DNA from: Chionis minor
Lineage: Eukaryota > Chordata > Aves > Charadriiformes > Chionididae
Length of the DNA stretch: 64,000 nucleotides
Reading direction: 5' to 3'
Assembly (NCBI GenBank): GCA_013398295.1
Contig: VZSF01000898.1
Location: forward strand, 124,001 to 188,000
Positions 23,226 to 37,690 of the stretch are shown in pieces. The notes under the pieces are model-generated. The model ran no database searches. It saw only the letters and a program-made list of their open reading frames with translations, and was not told the DNA's origin. Positions within the stretch are counted from its first letter, which is position 1, and the number at the start of each line of letters is the position of its first letter. Position numbers and translations under genes: made by a program.

Positions 23226-26200
23226 GTCATAACTAGATATATGTAAAACACACTGGGCTAGCCTGGGCTTTCTAGTTTAGATCCAAATTAATTAAATGGA
23301 AGTCAACAGAGGTATAAAATAATAGAAGCACGAACGAGTGGATTATGGCCCTGACCTGGAGTCATGAAGAAGCTGGGAATTTGCTTTATTTGGATGTGAT
23401 CCTTGTAATGAAGAATTCTTTAAGTTCTCTCCTATTTTTAAAGACGACTGCCTGCAGAATTTAAGTACTGTACTTGCTGTACTTTCTTTGGAAATCACTA
23501 CTGTTTCTCTAAGACAGCAGAAGAATAAGGCCAAGACTAAGACAATAATGTAATCACTTGAAGAGGATTAAGTTACAAATCAGATTATCATGATACTAAG
23601 AGAACCGATCTGTGTAAGCCCAGGCATGCTCAAATTTTATATGTGAAAAAGAATCTTGAAGGCTGTTTCTGGTTAGTACGAGCACATAATGAGGATGCTA
23701 AGCAATTCCCAAGAATTTGGGAATTTCTTACTGGTCACTTTCAACTTTTTGTTGATTCTATAAGAAGAAAAATATTTGTTGATTATAAAAGCATCTTTAA
23801 GATTCCAGTATAATTCAGTAAAAAATGACAGTCTTTTGAGCTTCATGCTGTTGCTGAACTAGAAATCACTGTCTGTCTTCCCAACAAAAGGATATGTTGG
23901 AAGACTCAAAAATCCTATGATTAGAGCTAATAGGAAAAAGAATTTCCTTAATATAAGACTTTTCTGAAGAATTAATGAAAAGGTTAATATTTCAGGTTTT
24001 GTTATGTAGAATATATTCCTCAAATCAGAAGCATGGATTTGTGTCATTTAAATATTGTCAATTATGTTTAAATTACTAAAATATTAAAATTAATTAATTA
24101 GCATTATTATTAAGAAATTAGGTCACCAATGTTTAAATATATGCTTGAAATTCCCTTTAAAATTTTCTAGAAATTGCACAGCTCCATGAAGTGTCTCAAT
24201 TTTACAAGCTGTGTCCTGTAAATTTTTCTACACAAGAATTCCTTCAGCTTTGAAGGAATAAATTGCAATTTGCTCAACAAATCACATATTTTGGAAGACT
24301 CCGAAGCTGAGCACATTTTTGTTACATTAGGACTGGAACTTTGTGATCCCTTTCAGCTGCAGTGGGAGTTTGCATTCTTTTAAAGTGATCATCACTGAAG
24401 CAGATATGGCTTGAGCCTTGTGTTGACCAAGCCTATTCTGATTTAAAATACACGGTTTTGATGTTGTCACAGTCAATCTGTCTGAAGTAATGTATCTATT
24501 TAAAGATACATTGTTATTACATTATTTCTGTTGGATTCTTTCTTACCTTTACTACATAAAGTGTTCCACAGTTGACAGCAGTGGCTTGCAGAAGAATTTT
24601 GTGTGGCATTTAACAAAACTGGTGAAAATTCAGGATATGCCATTGACACCATGACGTGGCATTTTCACCATCTGTGAAAAATGGTGAGAGGTTTGGTCAA
24701 AAATCTCAGATCTCTCTGACAACAGGAACAAGCGAGACACATGGGGTATGGTCAACCCATAAAACGTATTTTGCCCTGCTCCAGGCTGAGCTATAAGGTA
24801 CATGGCTGTTCAGCAGGGATATCCTGAGCAGCTTCTATCACATATCTTGGTTTATATTACATTACTTTTTTTGCATTTCCCCCGTCATGAATAAACAACC
24901 TAACCACATTCCTCAGTGAACATGAGATTTGAAAGAGGTTCCTGTGTTATTTTTCAGACTCTTTAAGTGTGTCTTCCCTCCAAAGTGTTCTTTGCAGAGG
25001 GATAAATGAAAAAGTTACCTGTGCATCAACGTGCGTTTTGGAACCTAAGTGGGAAAGTAGACGGAAATATTGGAAGGCACCTTAAAGGGCCACTCTTCTA
25101 GTAGAACTTTCTGTAACTGACCAGCTAACTAACTTGTCATGTTAATAAAAATATCTTAAAAATTCATTTTATAAACAGTGTACTAAACCCTTGTTGTTCT
25201 ATTTGATAAATTTTTTAATAAGATTCATGAACATTTGCTCTGGGAAAAAAACCCAACCCACTTACTAGTAGGAAAATAATAGTTACCAGAGTTATGATTC
25301 TTTAACATCATGCGTCATCTGATAGTAGGCATTTTTCTCTTTTCTCTGTTTTGTTTGTAAGCTGGAAGTTGGTTTGAGTCCCTCATCCTAAACTTACCTG
25401 TTTGCAGCCTGAAGAAAGTTTGAAATTCATCTTATCGGACCCTTCTAAAACATCCCAACTATTTCCACATACACCAATGATACTTAGAGGCACTGGCAGC
25501 TCTATTTAAAATCTAGTGCAGTAAATCAAATCAGGAAACAAGCAAAGTTCAAAGCTCATCGTATTCTAACACTAGCAGAATAAAATGATACAAATCATGT
25601 TGCCTTGTAGCTCTTTTCATTGAGGATCCAGAAACAACCACCCCACCCCCACCCCCCTGATTTTCTAGAGAATTGTTCAAATGTAGCATAAAAAAGAGAT
25701 GCCAGTATTCAAAACAAAGCTCTTTTCCACTAAAGAGACTTTTCTGAATTTCTGTATTTTACTAGTTTAATTAGCCTTTTTTTTTTTTGTCTGAGGAGTA
25801 AATTCCTTATAAACTCTATGTGATGTGATTTCTGTTCCCTGAAGAAGTATTATAAAATTGCAACATTATGACTATATTTTAACAAAGTACATGGTCTTTA
25901 GATTTCTTTGTAATGGACAGACAGAAAATTAGTTCTGTTATGGGACTGTGGACTATTGGATACTGATGAAGCCATGAACAGAAAAGGTCCTGAGCAAACC
26001 GTTTAAGAAAAGAGGTTAGAGTCCGAACTTCTGTTTTGTGATAATATCAATATGTTGTACTAAAGTAGCCTACAGATGACTGGTAAATCATAAAATCCTT
26101 CATAATGATAAAAAATAATCAATGAGTAATTCAGAGAAAAAAGGACAACAGCCCTCATTTGTTTTCTAAATCACTGTCTAGCCTCGTTTCCAAGTAATGA

Positions 26201-26347
26201 AACAGTAATTTGATTCTAGCCATTAGCTCAAGGCAAGAAATGCAAAGATGTGCTATGTAATTGACAGATCACTACAGGATGCTTCTCTAATTTGCATACC
26301 TGTAAGCACAGCTGGAATTTTCATAACTGAAATTCTAGAAAACCTGT
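23226..26347. other. Intergenic DNA, nothing recognised
   Basis: Three kilobases of AT-rich sequence with a C-rich tract at 25637-25658. No coding or RNA gene could be supported. Confidence 0.55.
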
Positions 26348-27012
26348 TGTTATGGTTTGAGAAAACCCATGAGAATTTATTGTCATTTAGACAATTATTC
26401 TCTCACCTGATGACACCTCCCCACCCAGGAAGGGGAATCAGGAAGAAAACAAGGAAACCTGGGGATTGAAAGATAAACAGATTTAATAGGATAGAACTAG
26501 ATAATTAACAGTACTAACACAAAAGAACCCATATTGATCCCGATACCCATATATATTAAACAAGGATTATACTCAGCCAACTATATCAGTCGGAAGCTGT
26601 GCACTCCCAGCAGTGGAGAGTAAATGTCAGACACTGTGAGCGCTACAGCTTCAGGAGGAAGGGAAGGCCTCAGGGATCCAGCACATGGGCAAGAAGTTCT
26701 CTGGATTGCAGCCATCAAGGGGGAGCACGAGCAAGGCAGGACCAACTTTGCAGCAAACTTTCTAACTTATATTGAACGTGAAGTTCATGGTATGAAATAA
26801 TCCTGTTGGCCAGTTCGGGTCTAATGCCCGAGTCTCGCTCCTCCTCATCCCTGCACCTGGCGAGCTTGAAAACACTGAGACCTTGAAACCCACACACCAT
26901 AGCTGCCTGTAAAGTAAAGATCTTAACAAATTCAGACACTAGAGTCTTCTAAAAATACAGCTTTCCCAAGCATTAGGAAAGAAATTAGTCCTGTGTTGCT
27001 CAAACAAGAACA
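26348..27012 (-). mobile_element. Solo LTR, same superfamily as the LTRs at 6149 and 38985
   Basis: On the minus strand it begins TGTTCTTGTTTGAGC followed by ACAGGACTAATTTC, and ends CTCAAACCATAACA. These correspond position by position to the ends of the LTRs at 6149-6852 and 38985-39692 (TGTCCTGG.TTGAG...ACAGGACCAATTT and CCCAAA.CA..ACA). The length is 665 bp against 704 and 708. The flanks show no retroviral internal sequence, hence solo. No exact target duplication is visible, so it is older or rearranged. Confidence 0.7.
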
Positions 27013-27978
27013 TGTTATGGACTCTACTTTCAATGCCCATCAGAACATGATTTTAAGAAATAGGAAAACCTATCAATAGTACACAGATACAGCTCATTCC
27101 TCACACACCTTCCTGAAATGAACACTGTATGTATATACATCAACATATACATGCACAAGTACATATTGGCAATGGGCATCTTGTATGATGGTTCTTTATA
27201 CCTTTGCATGTGCATATAAAAACATTAAATGGGATAGCTGCTTAAACCAAAAAATACATCTTTTAAAAGGGCATAGTTTCTTCATTAGACTTCGTTTTAT
27301 TTCATCTTCATGTGGCTTAATTTGTAGACCTATGTAAATGCAGCTGTTACTCGTGCCTAAAACAGCATATCTGATATGGCAGGTTGCAAGTCTTACACAA
27401 GTCCAATTTTGCTGTTTATTTAGGCCAATTCACTGACCTATTTTTGCATCCACCTTCTTACTTTTTACTCAAGCAGTGATGCCTCTTAGAACAGTATCTT
27501 TGTTGCATGAAGGGGAGTTAAAATCATGGTGCCTACACTTAGCATTTGAAATATTTTCCTCTAGCTATGAAATGGAATTATTTTCTTTCTTTTTTGACAC
27601 ATGGAACACTACACTAAGCTAAGGGATGAAAAATGGTATTTCTATTATCTTCAGGTTGTTACAAAGATACGTGTTGAATGAATCTAAAATACAGCATAGA
27701 CAGAAATTCCAGTTTATTGGGACAGTATATATGTATTTGTGAAAGCCCAGGAGCAGTTAACATCAGTTCCTCAAAAAAGGAAGGAAATTTCTGCTAAAAG
27801 GAGTTGTCAAAACATAGTTTGTTGAAACACAATCATAGAAAGGGTATATCTACTAATATACCTTACATTCACACAGATTCCTAGATCACTTATTTTAAAG
27901 GGCAGAAAAAGAGATCTGAATAGAAAACCTCATCTTTCACAGAAAAAATACTCATTTTAACACATCTCATCTTCTGTT

Positions 27979-28008
27979 TGTGTGTGTATGTGTGTGTATG
28001 TGTGTGTG
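27979..28008. repeat. (TG)n-rich microsatellite
   Basis: Alternating TG interrupted by TATG in a regular TGTGTGTATG pattern. Confidence 0.9.
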
Positions 28009-28390
28009 AAAAGCTGTCCCAAAAATACATATTTGCCAAACCTGTTTTCTGCAGAGATCACTTTTGTAAGGCTTCTTTAAAGATTTAAACTTCATTGATA
28101 TACAGACACTCAGGTTTGAAAAGCTGAAGTGACAGGCATCTTCCTTAATGGTATAAGAGCTACCAAATTCTTTTCCAACATTGTTTGAACAAAGCCTGAG
28201 GAGATCCCACTGCATAAGAACAAGACACAAAGTAACTCACACTCTGAAGTGGGGAAAAAGTTGAAACAGAAGACAAACATAACACATATTGGGCAGGACA
28301 GAGAGAGCAAAAGGATTAGAAAAAAACTGAAAGAAAAAGTAGACTATTGTATGACTGGTTATGAGCACAACAGACTAGAAATTCAAAGGG

Positions 28391-28416
28391 AATTAATTAA
28401 TTAATTAATTAATTAA
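28391..28416. repeat. (AATT)n microsatellite
   Basis: Uninterrupted tetranucleotide run of about six and a half units. Confidence 0.95.
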
Positions 28417-30782
28417 CTGGTGGAATTTTCTTTGTATTGGGTTCTTCTCAGCTACTGAGTAGATGTTTCTTCACAATTTATGTTGGAGGTCACCACATTT
28501 TTCAATTTCTGGACAGACAGGATCACCAAAGTCTTCCCTGACATTTGACACATTCCTTCCAACCAACAGCAGGAGCATAAGGACACATTATACAAATAGC
28601 CTATATTATTTCTCAATACCTTGTGTCTTCTATGGCAAAACTTGGTCATCTTCTGGAAGAGAACTAAGGGGCAGCATGTTGATACATGTTCCAGTTGCTA
28701 GAAGAACAATACAGCCTTTCTCAGGAAGGAAGAAAGTAAGAGGACATTGAATTTTACAAAATTCTCACATACATGTGGATTTTTCACTGCAAACTTGAAA
28801 ATGATTAAGGAAAACTTTGAGGAAGTCACAGTTTATGTGCTTAACAATTTTTAGCAGAGTAGATTAGTCTTGTAGTTACACCAAAAATGAGGCAGAATTT
28901 TGTATATGAGTCTCAAGAGTTAAGTGAATGGCTTGAAACTCCATACATAGTTTTTTATCTACCCAATAGTTTAATGCATGACTGAATGTAAGGTAATCTT
29001 TCAAATTGTTTTGAAACTCTTTTGTACAGTTATCATGTAATTGTATAACTATTTGGTTTGAATGTAAGTTGTTACTGTAAATGGTACTATAGTTTCACAC
29101 TATATATACTGAAACATACAGTTTCAGACTTTTTATAGATAATTTCCTAAGTTTGAATAATGTTAGCTTTTGCATTTGTAAGGAAAACTTCTTATGATTA
29201 AATAAAAGTAAACTGCTCTTAGTCCTGTAATTTTTTTCACCAAATAGCACCATGTTATGAAATAAACTGTTCTGCATCTCATATCCAAATTTACAGGCAT
29301 ATGGTACCTATGTGGATTTTTCACTGACTATTTTTTCAATGTTTCCTGACAACAGTGACTTTGAGAGTCTTGAAAATTAGATGACTGTTGTAACTGCTAT
29401 TATCTAGTGTAGTTCCTCTTTACTAACAGGTTAATCAAAAAACTTATGAACTATGGTATGTGCCTGCTCTCTGACCACAGTAAGAACTCAGAGATACTAG
29501 GGCTACACGTACTACAGATAGCTACATATTTAGGAGAAGACTACAGATGACTTAACTTGAGAAACAGTATTACCCGTCTCATGTATGGGCGTCATTATGC
29601 AATCACATTTGGTGTTCTTGAGCTGTAACTTTTCTCTGGTTATTGTTGCACTTATTTACACTTTTGTGACTTGCCAGCAATAATTAATCCTAAACAATGG
29701 TAGTGTCAAATATAAAGATAAGTCATTGCCACTGTTAGGAGCAACAACCATGCTATTTCTGCAAGCCAGAAGAGGACTTAACCCTTACTATTTCCTTTAT
29801 ATAAAATGTTCTAAGAAGACAGATTTGAAATAGAAGTCTTGGAAGAAACTCCTAAAATTTTCTAGATCTCTTGTTGGTTATCTTTGAAGTTTATTTGTGC
29901 CTAGACTTTCAGTTCTGCAAGCACCAGGAAGTACTCGAATTCTGGTGGAATAAAGAAAAACCAACAAACCCCTAGGTAAAGTAGCACATATATTCACCAT
30001 GCATTATATTTGCCCTGCCCACATGCAGCATAAATTGATAGAATTGAGCAGCTTCAAAGATCTAATCACAGCTGTCTTGTTTTCATTAAGAGTTAGTAGG
30101 AGAGCAATGTGGTTTTCCTCCCTTTCCTTGACTACTGTCTAGAATATTTCTTCAAGGAAGAAAGCCCAGACTGAGCGTGTTGTGCAACCTGATAACATGC
30201 AAACAAACATACCAGCAATATGTTACTAAGCTGTTAGCATGAAGGGGGTTGAGCAAGTAAGTTCTGACCGCTTGCTTGGTGGAGATGCTTCCTAGTATAA
30301 TACCAATTGGACATAACAGAGAAAGTGACTGCCACTTAAAATAGTAAGTGGTCCGAACTAAGAAGCAGAATCCTTGTTTCCAGTTGTTTTTCTATCCATG
30401 GATTATCAGATTTACATGAAATGTTTATTGGATAAAAATCCAGTAGAAATGGGGTAAAAAAACCCCAGATGCAATAGGAGCTGAATTGTCTTCCTGGGAA
30501 TCTGATGTCATGCTCATGTTTGGGCTACACACTTTTTGCCTACATTTTTCTGTAGAACAGTCTTAGGTGTTCTTTGTTTGTACATGGGTTATCATTTCCC
30601 TCTGGGGATCCTATCACTTTGCTTTACCAAATCAATTTCATACAACCTTCAGAGCCTTGATTAGTATTAATTAGGTCAGCTCTATTCTAGATGTATGATA
30701 CTGAATTTTACTTTTGTAGACTGTTCAGACAGCAGTTACAAAGCAGGGGCAGTTTAACTGGCACAGCTTGCAATGAATTTCT

Positions 30783-30784
<2 letters not shown>

Positions 30785-30812
<28 letters not shown>
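30785..30812. repeat. T28 homopolymer
   Basis: An uninterrupted 28-base T tract. No LINE or SINE body adjoins it on the minus strand that I can recognise, so it is recorded as a simple repeat, not a poly(A) tail. Confidence 0.95.
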
Positions 30813-30813
<1 letters not shown>

Positions 30814-32929
30814 TTTATAAGAACAGTGCCTGTTCTTTCTGGGCACAAGATGGAATTGTACAGAAAGATGATACACAGGTTAAACACAGAAAGAGTTAAA
30901 TGATCCAAACAGGATATACAAACAGCCATTCACTGTAGTTTGCATTATTGTGATTACTGATTGGGCTTTTACAATAAAAGCATTCTTTCCTGAGCTAAGG
31001 GAAATGGAAAATCCTATTGCATCTTTGATATCCACAACTTCGTCTTTATCTCTGTATCTGGTGTCTTTCTTATAGAGCAGTACTATCCTCCTGATTTTAG
31101 TTTGATTAATGTCCATACACAGATGGTACCTGTGAAAGGTGATCAATAATTGTAAGACAGCATCTTGAAAATATGCCTATTATTTGTTGCATATATTATA
31201 AAAATATAAAAACCTCTAAAGACGAGTCAAAATTGACCAATCATACTTGATGCCCAAATTTCAGTGCTGAAATTATTTCCTTGAAAAGGTATAGACATTC
31301 TTCTAAACTTGAAAATGTAAGGATTCAGTCAGACATAGATAATAGGAGCATTTAAAGCTTTTGAATAGATTTTCTCCTTCTGTATATCAATACATGTAAT
31401 GTGGCTATTGCAAATTCCACTTTCCTTGACAGAAGGTTATGTTGTGGAGAAACTCAGACCACAAACAATATTTACTTTAAAGTCTTTTATGAATTAAGCC
31501 ACCATTTTATTAGAGTACATTTTTTATTAATAGACAGCTATTCACATATGAATGGGATGAAAGGTACCTACACTTACCTCTTTACACAGTTCCTTCTCTC
31601 TCTCTGTCTCTCACACACACCCATACACAACCCTGTATACATACTTACTCATAGGAACCTGGTCAGAATAATTGCTGACACCAACCCCAGTTGTTTATTC
31701 AACAGCTGTGCAACAGTAGCTTTTAGGTCTGGTGTTCAGAAAATTCCTAAAGGGATCCTTTCTCTCACCAAAAATACACATATATACATGTGCGTACATA
31801 CATACATAACAATGCTACTCACTTCAAGGCAGATGTTCCTTTAGCGTGATTTCAGCTGCGACCCAAAAGAGGCTCTACTATGGACTGTGATTTGTAACAA
31901 ATGTCATAAAACATTACCATGGAGCTCCAAAGACATGCTATTATTTTTATGGAAAGTCAACCTTGAAAAACAGTTGTTCTTCATTTTTCCATGTGTGTTC
32001 ATTGGCTTTATTTCTGTCTCACAATTTTTAAGGCTCATATCTAACATTGTTGGTTAACCCAGGTCACAGCATGCTTTAACAACAATTTGGAACCAGGGCT
32101 CCCTTTGTTCCCAGTGAATTTTTGTGTCTCACTTTCTCCATGTACGAGGTTTGAAGACATCATAGCCTCCAGCACTCAGTGCTTTCCTTCCTTGACCCTA
32201 CATAAGGCTGTTGCAAGTCAATATGAACATGCAAGAACACATGCTTGACCCAATCTCCAGCACAGCCAGCATCAGCATCCCCAGGTGCATGCCTATACTG
32301 CTTTTCTGTGTATGTTTGGGGAGGGGCGTGACAGAAAGACATGAACTTTCTGGTGAAATTAAGGCCTTGGGTTCAGAACTGTGAAGAACTTGCAGGAGGT
32401 TCATGGCTTCCCATTCAAAGATCCTGACACATGATCCACACAGCTCACCAAAAATGGAGGTTATAGCAGTGCTGTCAACTCATCCATTCCCCACCATGCA
32501 GAAGGACAGAAAGTACATTCTGAGGAGGATTTCCTTTTATATTACATTCAAGACTGCTGGCCTCTGTGTTAGGGATTGGTCATGTTAGTTCTCTTTCCTG
32601 TCTCCACTCAATATTCAGTAAGACAGCTGTCCAGCAAGCTTCTTCAAGGGATTTGGGGTGGTTTACGGGAATTTCCTGGTGTTTTCTTGCACGTATAAAC
32701 CATGTGGGTACCTGAAGGAGGAGAGGTCAGAGTGTTTTGGAGCACAGCTATCTCCACAATGGTCTTCAGGGCACACAGAAAAGGTCCAGGACTACCAGCT
32801 AGCTGGCAATGGTTTTGTGCACTTGTTGGCCTGTACTGAGGGTCACATTCATGTGGAAACTCTTCTCTATACTGAACCAAACTCTGGATGTTGAAATGTG
32901 AGATGCCAAGGTTCCCCTTCAGCACACTC

Positions 32930-33420
32930 CTTCACAAGTCTTTGAACAACTTTAGGGATTTGATGGTGTTTCCTAGCTTAGCCACCCTTAATGGCTTTGA
33001 GGTGTCAAAAGTGAGGGATCTGGAAGCCCTGTTGCCAAGTGTCAAGGAGAATTTTGGGATTAAACAATGGAATTTTGGGAATGTAGAATATCAAATAAGT
33101 GATGTTTACAGGGAATGGGAAGGATCATGTTATGGAGGAAAATGGAGGAACGAGGAAAGGGGAGTATAAAAGATGCCATTGCACATAAGCAGTAAAGTTG
33201 TCTGATCACTATAGACTGTCCTGTCATCTTATTAAATTCTAACTTCTTTCATGTGAGTATGTTCTCTATTTCTTCTGTGTGTGTGTTCTGTCAGCAAACT
33301 TCAAGCTGGATTTACTGATGAGCAGAGTGAGAAATTTAGGAGCTAGGTACTTGAGAATCTGAGGGTCCAGAAGCCAGCTACCAGAGACACCTGATCCACT
33401 GTTTTTTATCTGTGCCTTCA
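32930..33420 (+). repeat. LTR-like segment with TATA box and ATTAAA signal
   Basis: A TATAAAAGA box lies near 33165-33173, about 60 bp before an ATTAAA (about 33230), followed by a GTGAGTATG motif, a GT-rich stretch and a TCAGCAAACTTCAAGCTGGATTT block. I associate this arrangement with the R/U5 and leader of avian retroviral LTRs. No TG...CA boundaries or duplication were fixed, so this is a candidate only. Confidence 0.35.
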
Positions 33421-36400
33421 AATTCAGGGATGAAAGATTTAACTATTTAGAGAAAAAGTTAAGAAACCTTCTCTTACCAAAAGGGACAAACACAAACATG
33501 CACACATCACCTCCTTCTTGTTGAAACTTGAAAGAATCATTTTGATCTTCAGAACTGAGATCCTGGTATTTAATTAAAAACTAGAGATGACCACACAATT
33601 CTCTGAAGCAAAGGCCATAACATAATGCTCTGCAATCATCAATGCAACTTTTCAGAAGCCATTGGTCAGTTGTTCTGCCATTAGCTGATTGCATACTTGT
33701 CATGAAATCCTGGACAGTTTCCTCAAGTTAATTTTACCATATGTGGCTTGAATAAATAGTGATTTCACAACTACTTGGAATTAATAAAAACTAGAGGGAA
33801 AAAAAGTAACAGAGAATCATATTAAAGGGGGTTTCTTAAAGGGAAAATAGTACAGAAAGAAATAATAGCCACAAAAAGGAACCACCAAAGTTTCCATGTA
33901 TAAATTAGAATATTTCAAAGTGCACCAAAAACATCTGTCTGACACCACAAGTCAAAAAAGTCACTAAAACTTTGCTTGGGGGCAGACATTCAACTGATCA
34001 TAAGATCAGAATACAGTTTTCTGAAACTGAATGACATCTTAACTTTTCTTAAAATATAAATCTTATTGGCTTGCACTTGAGCCCTCCCTAAAAAGAAATT
34101 TTGTAAAATATATATTTCCTTAAAGTAAGTTTTCTCAAATCATCCTTTTGTTGAAATGTTTCTGACTTACACTTATCAGTGACACACACTCAGTATTTGG
34201 ACCCACAAGAGAGTAACAAAATGTATGACTAGCTTTTGGAAGTTTTTGAAGAACACAGTCATAAAGATTCACAAAGGTAAATACCACTCCAGATGACTTC
34301 ATTTCAGATGTTTGTTTAAACCATTGTCAGTTTGAGATACAAACATTAATCATTCTCAAAGCTCAGGTTTAACTTAACCACAGGATACACATCATTTCTC
34401 TGAAACTCAAAATCCCTCCAGCTGAGCCTGAGTAAGGAAGAAGGTGGTTTCCTTCCTAACTGCTTTTTTTTCCTTCAGACACCTCCATCTTTACCTTAAT
34501 ATTAAGTATATTAGCTGCTACCATAGCTCCATCTATGTGTTAGTTCAAGATAACATCAGTTCAAAAACCCTTATGACCCTCAAAGACCCAAGACCTTAGC
34601 CCAAAAACAAGTTTTGAAGTAGCCTATATTAACTTTGAACTGCAAGACATGTGTTTGGATATGTGTTTATCTTTCTCACCCACTTTCATAGACATATGGG
34701 ACTGAGGGTCTGAAGTCCTGGAAGAAGCTTTTAGAAATGTATACAATCTTCTGTACAAAAGGGTTCATATTCTGATTAAATCCATTTAATAGCACTGTAG
34801 GACAAATATTTAAGATACAATGATACCAAATTAGATAATTTAGACCTCATGCTAGGATACAGTTACTTCTATGTACAAAGATAACATAATTATATACACA
34901 CCTGCTGAAAAATGGGCCCTAAAGGACCTTTCTGAGCTCAGTTAGAAGATGCTGACATGACAACCCTTTGCTTCTGAGGTGGGCCTCCCTGCTCTAGCTC
35001 TAAACATGTAACTGTCAGTCAGTGCCTGAGTGTGAGACAATAATTGAGTATGCTACGTGACTAGTTATCTGCTATTAATAATAACAGCTTGATTCTATTT
35101 ACAATTTAACTAGTAAAACATCATCTAATAAACATTGGTTGTGATCTTTTCCTCCCCTGACCTGAATATCTATCAGGAAGATTTACAATGCTGCTGATAA
35201 AACCATCCTGTCCTTTCTTCACTCTTTAGGATTAGCACAGGCTCATCAGTGGTTTTCTGCCGAGTCCCACCTGTATCTCATTTGACCAATAAATATTCAG
35301 TTAATCTGTGCCTTCCTTCCATTTTGTTGGTCATGGTGTAGGGAAATCTGAGATTTTGCATGTCCACAGGGGTGAGTCCGTTGTTGAGCATCAGGGGAAA
35401 ATGCTATATTGTTGCTACGAAGGTCTTTCTGTCTACTCTACAGCATCTTTTCTTGTTCATATTCAGATTTACTTCTCTGGATACCTCCATGAAACAGAGG
35501 AGGTTGTAGTGCTACCACATCTTGCACTATGTATTCTCTATGTTTTTACAGCAAAAGTAAGATTTATACAGAAGGTCTACTGTGGTAATTCCTGAATTAT
35601 GGGGCAAGGGATTTAAGGAGACCACCTTAGTCATCAAGTCTTCGCTTGTGTTAACTGAAAGAAACATGCCCAGTAATTCCTTTTAGTGATTAAGACCTTG
35701 ATGATTACTACAAATGTTTCTTTACATTTTTATTGGACGCTTATTCCAGGGCCTCATTTTTCTGATTGTTAGAAGCCTCTTTATGACATCCAGTCTTACG
35801 TTTCTTCACAGCATCGTTATACTTTTCTTCACATTACACAGTCCTTGTTCTAGCTAATATTAACCTGTCTAAAGATACTTAGAAGGAGAAATTTTATTGT
35901 GTTTAACTGACTTTTTTTTATAATCTCTTTATCATCCTTTGACAGTAAGACAGACTTTGTATTCCTCTGCTCATTCTTGAACGCCTTTGTATTGTTCCAA
36001 ATCTAGTATGTTATTTTATTATACAAGAGCAAAATTGTTAACTGTAGAAAATACTCTGTAGAGGGATCTTAATAATCTTCTATCTGTAATGCAAATTCTG
36101 AACTGATACAGCCTTTTTTTTAAGGCTATGATTCCTGTTTATTGGTTACAGAATGACAAGATCTAGGCATTTTTCTTCCTTTTCTGTAGTACTGTGTTTC
36201 ATCCAGTCATCTTACCCTCCTCCTGAAGTTATCTCCTTCCTCCTTGGTACTGTTGGTGCATCCTAACTTTGCATCACCAGCCCAGATTACTCCTCCTGCT
36301 GTCTTAAGGGAACACCTTGCTTGTTTCAGCAGACTATCTCAACCATTTTATCTTCCAAAAAGTACTTTTCTTCTATATGGAATTATAATGGATCTGCTTT

Positions 36401-37134
36401 TAAAAATATTTCCCCAGAAGAACAGTCTGAGAGCTAATACAAAATGCTGTGGGTATCACAAGGGTGTCTTCCTTGTGAGAAGAAGAAGAGAAAAAACAAC
36501 CCAGAGCCTCATAACAGAAAAGATTTTGAGTTAAACTCAAAAGCTCAAGTCCTAAAATCCATAGTGGAACAGAGTTTTGAAAGAATTGATGTTGCAGCAG
36601 AACTGGGGTATGACATAACCCAGAAAACAGAGGCAAAACCTGAAATTAGGAATAGACAAAAGTTACAATCTAGACAATTGCAAGGAACAAAAGGAAAGGA
36701 GCTTTAAGGGAAAAGGGGAAACATAGCTCACTGGAGAAGAAGGAACTACTAAAGATTCAGCGTTGTCTCTAAAAGAGAACATAGAAAGACTCTTGAATAT
36801 TTAAAGCATGCCTTCGCCTCGGCTATACATACAGGCAGAAATAACAGACAGCATATTTAACACAGCATAACTTTCTGTATCTCTAATTCAAATATTTTGA
36901 ACAGAAAAGGAGATTTGGAAGAACTAGGACAAAAGATGTACTGTACATTTAAAGACCTGTCATAAGCTTCTTCTAAGAAAGGAAGGAATTAAATGAGTTT
37001 CATTATTTAAGAAAACAAACATAAGATGGAGATGGAACCTGCCTTTGAAAAGTCTTTTTACCATCAGGGAAAAAAAACAACCAACAACACCAAAAAAAAA
37101 CCAACACAAAAGAAAAATCAAAAAAAGAAACATT
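33421..37134. other. Intergenic DNA, nothing recognised
   Basis: AT-rich sequence without identifiable genes. The last 80 bp before the CR1 fragment (37068-37130) are strongly A-rich. Frames of up to 96 codons (35308-35595, 36244-36534) have no domain signature. Confidence 0.55.
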
Positions 37135-37690
37135 CCAGTTTGGACAAATTGAAAGGCTTGTTCTCTAGTCCCTTCACCAGCTTCATTGCCCTTCTTTGGA
37201 CATGCTCCAGCACCTTAATGTCTGTATTGTAGTTAGGGGCCCAAAACTGAACACAGCATTTGATGTGTGGCCTCACCAGTGCTAAGTACAGTCCTGCTGG
37301 TCATACTATTTCTGATACAAGCCAGGATGCTACTGGCCTTCTTGGCCACCTGGGCACACTACCTGGGCACACTACTGGCTCATATTCAGCTGGCTGTCAA
37401 CCAACACTCCCAGGTCCTTTTCTTCCAGGCAGCTTTCCAGCCAGTATTTCCCAAGTCACATAGGGTTGTTGTGACCCAAGTGCAGGACTTGGGCCTTGTT
37501 GAACCTCATACCATTGGCCTCAGCCCATCGATCCAGCCAGTTCAGATCCCTCTGTAGGGATCTACCTTCCTACCCTCAAGCAGATCAACACTCCCGTACA
37601 ACTTGGTGTCATCTGCAAGCTTACTGAGGGTGCACCCAATCCCCTCATCCAGATCATTGATAAATATATTAAACAGAACTGTCCCCTTTC
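37135..37690 (-). mobile_element. CR1 LINE fragment (ORF2 C-terminal half), antisense
   Basis: The minus strand carries the decayed C-terminal half of CR1 ORF2: the equivalent of VLEHVQRR near 37200, of a [14 protein letters not shown] block near 37600 (in plus sense, gatcaacactcccgtacaacttgg), and of LFNIFI near 37670. It ends abruptly where plus-sense LINE-like sequence begins at about 37690. Confidence 0.8.

Larger units (their letters stand above)
27013..32640. other. Intergenic DNA with simple repeats, no gene recognised
   Basis: AT-rich sequence with a TG-rich run (27979-28008), an (AATT)n run (28391-28416), a T28 tract (30785-30812) and a CT/CA-rich stretch (31593-31650). Open frames reach 147 codons at 31401-31844, but that one has repeat-driven composition at its end and no recognisable domain. 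Confidence 0.55.

Noticed and set aside
31401..31844. 147-codon open frame as a possible gene
   Set aside because: It has no domain, no splice context and low-complexity CT/CA and TACA-repeat stretches, and its length is within chance for AT-rich DNA of this size.
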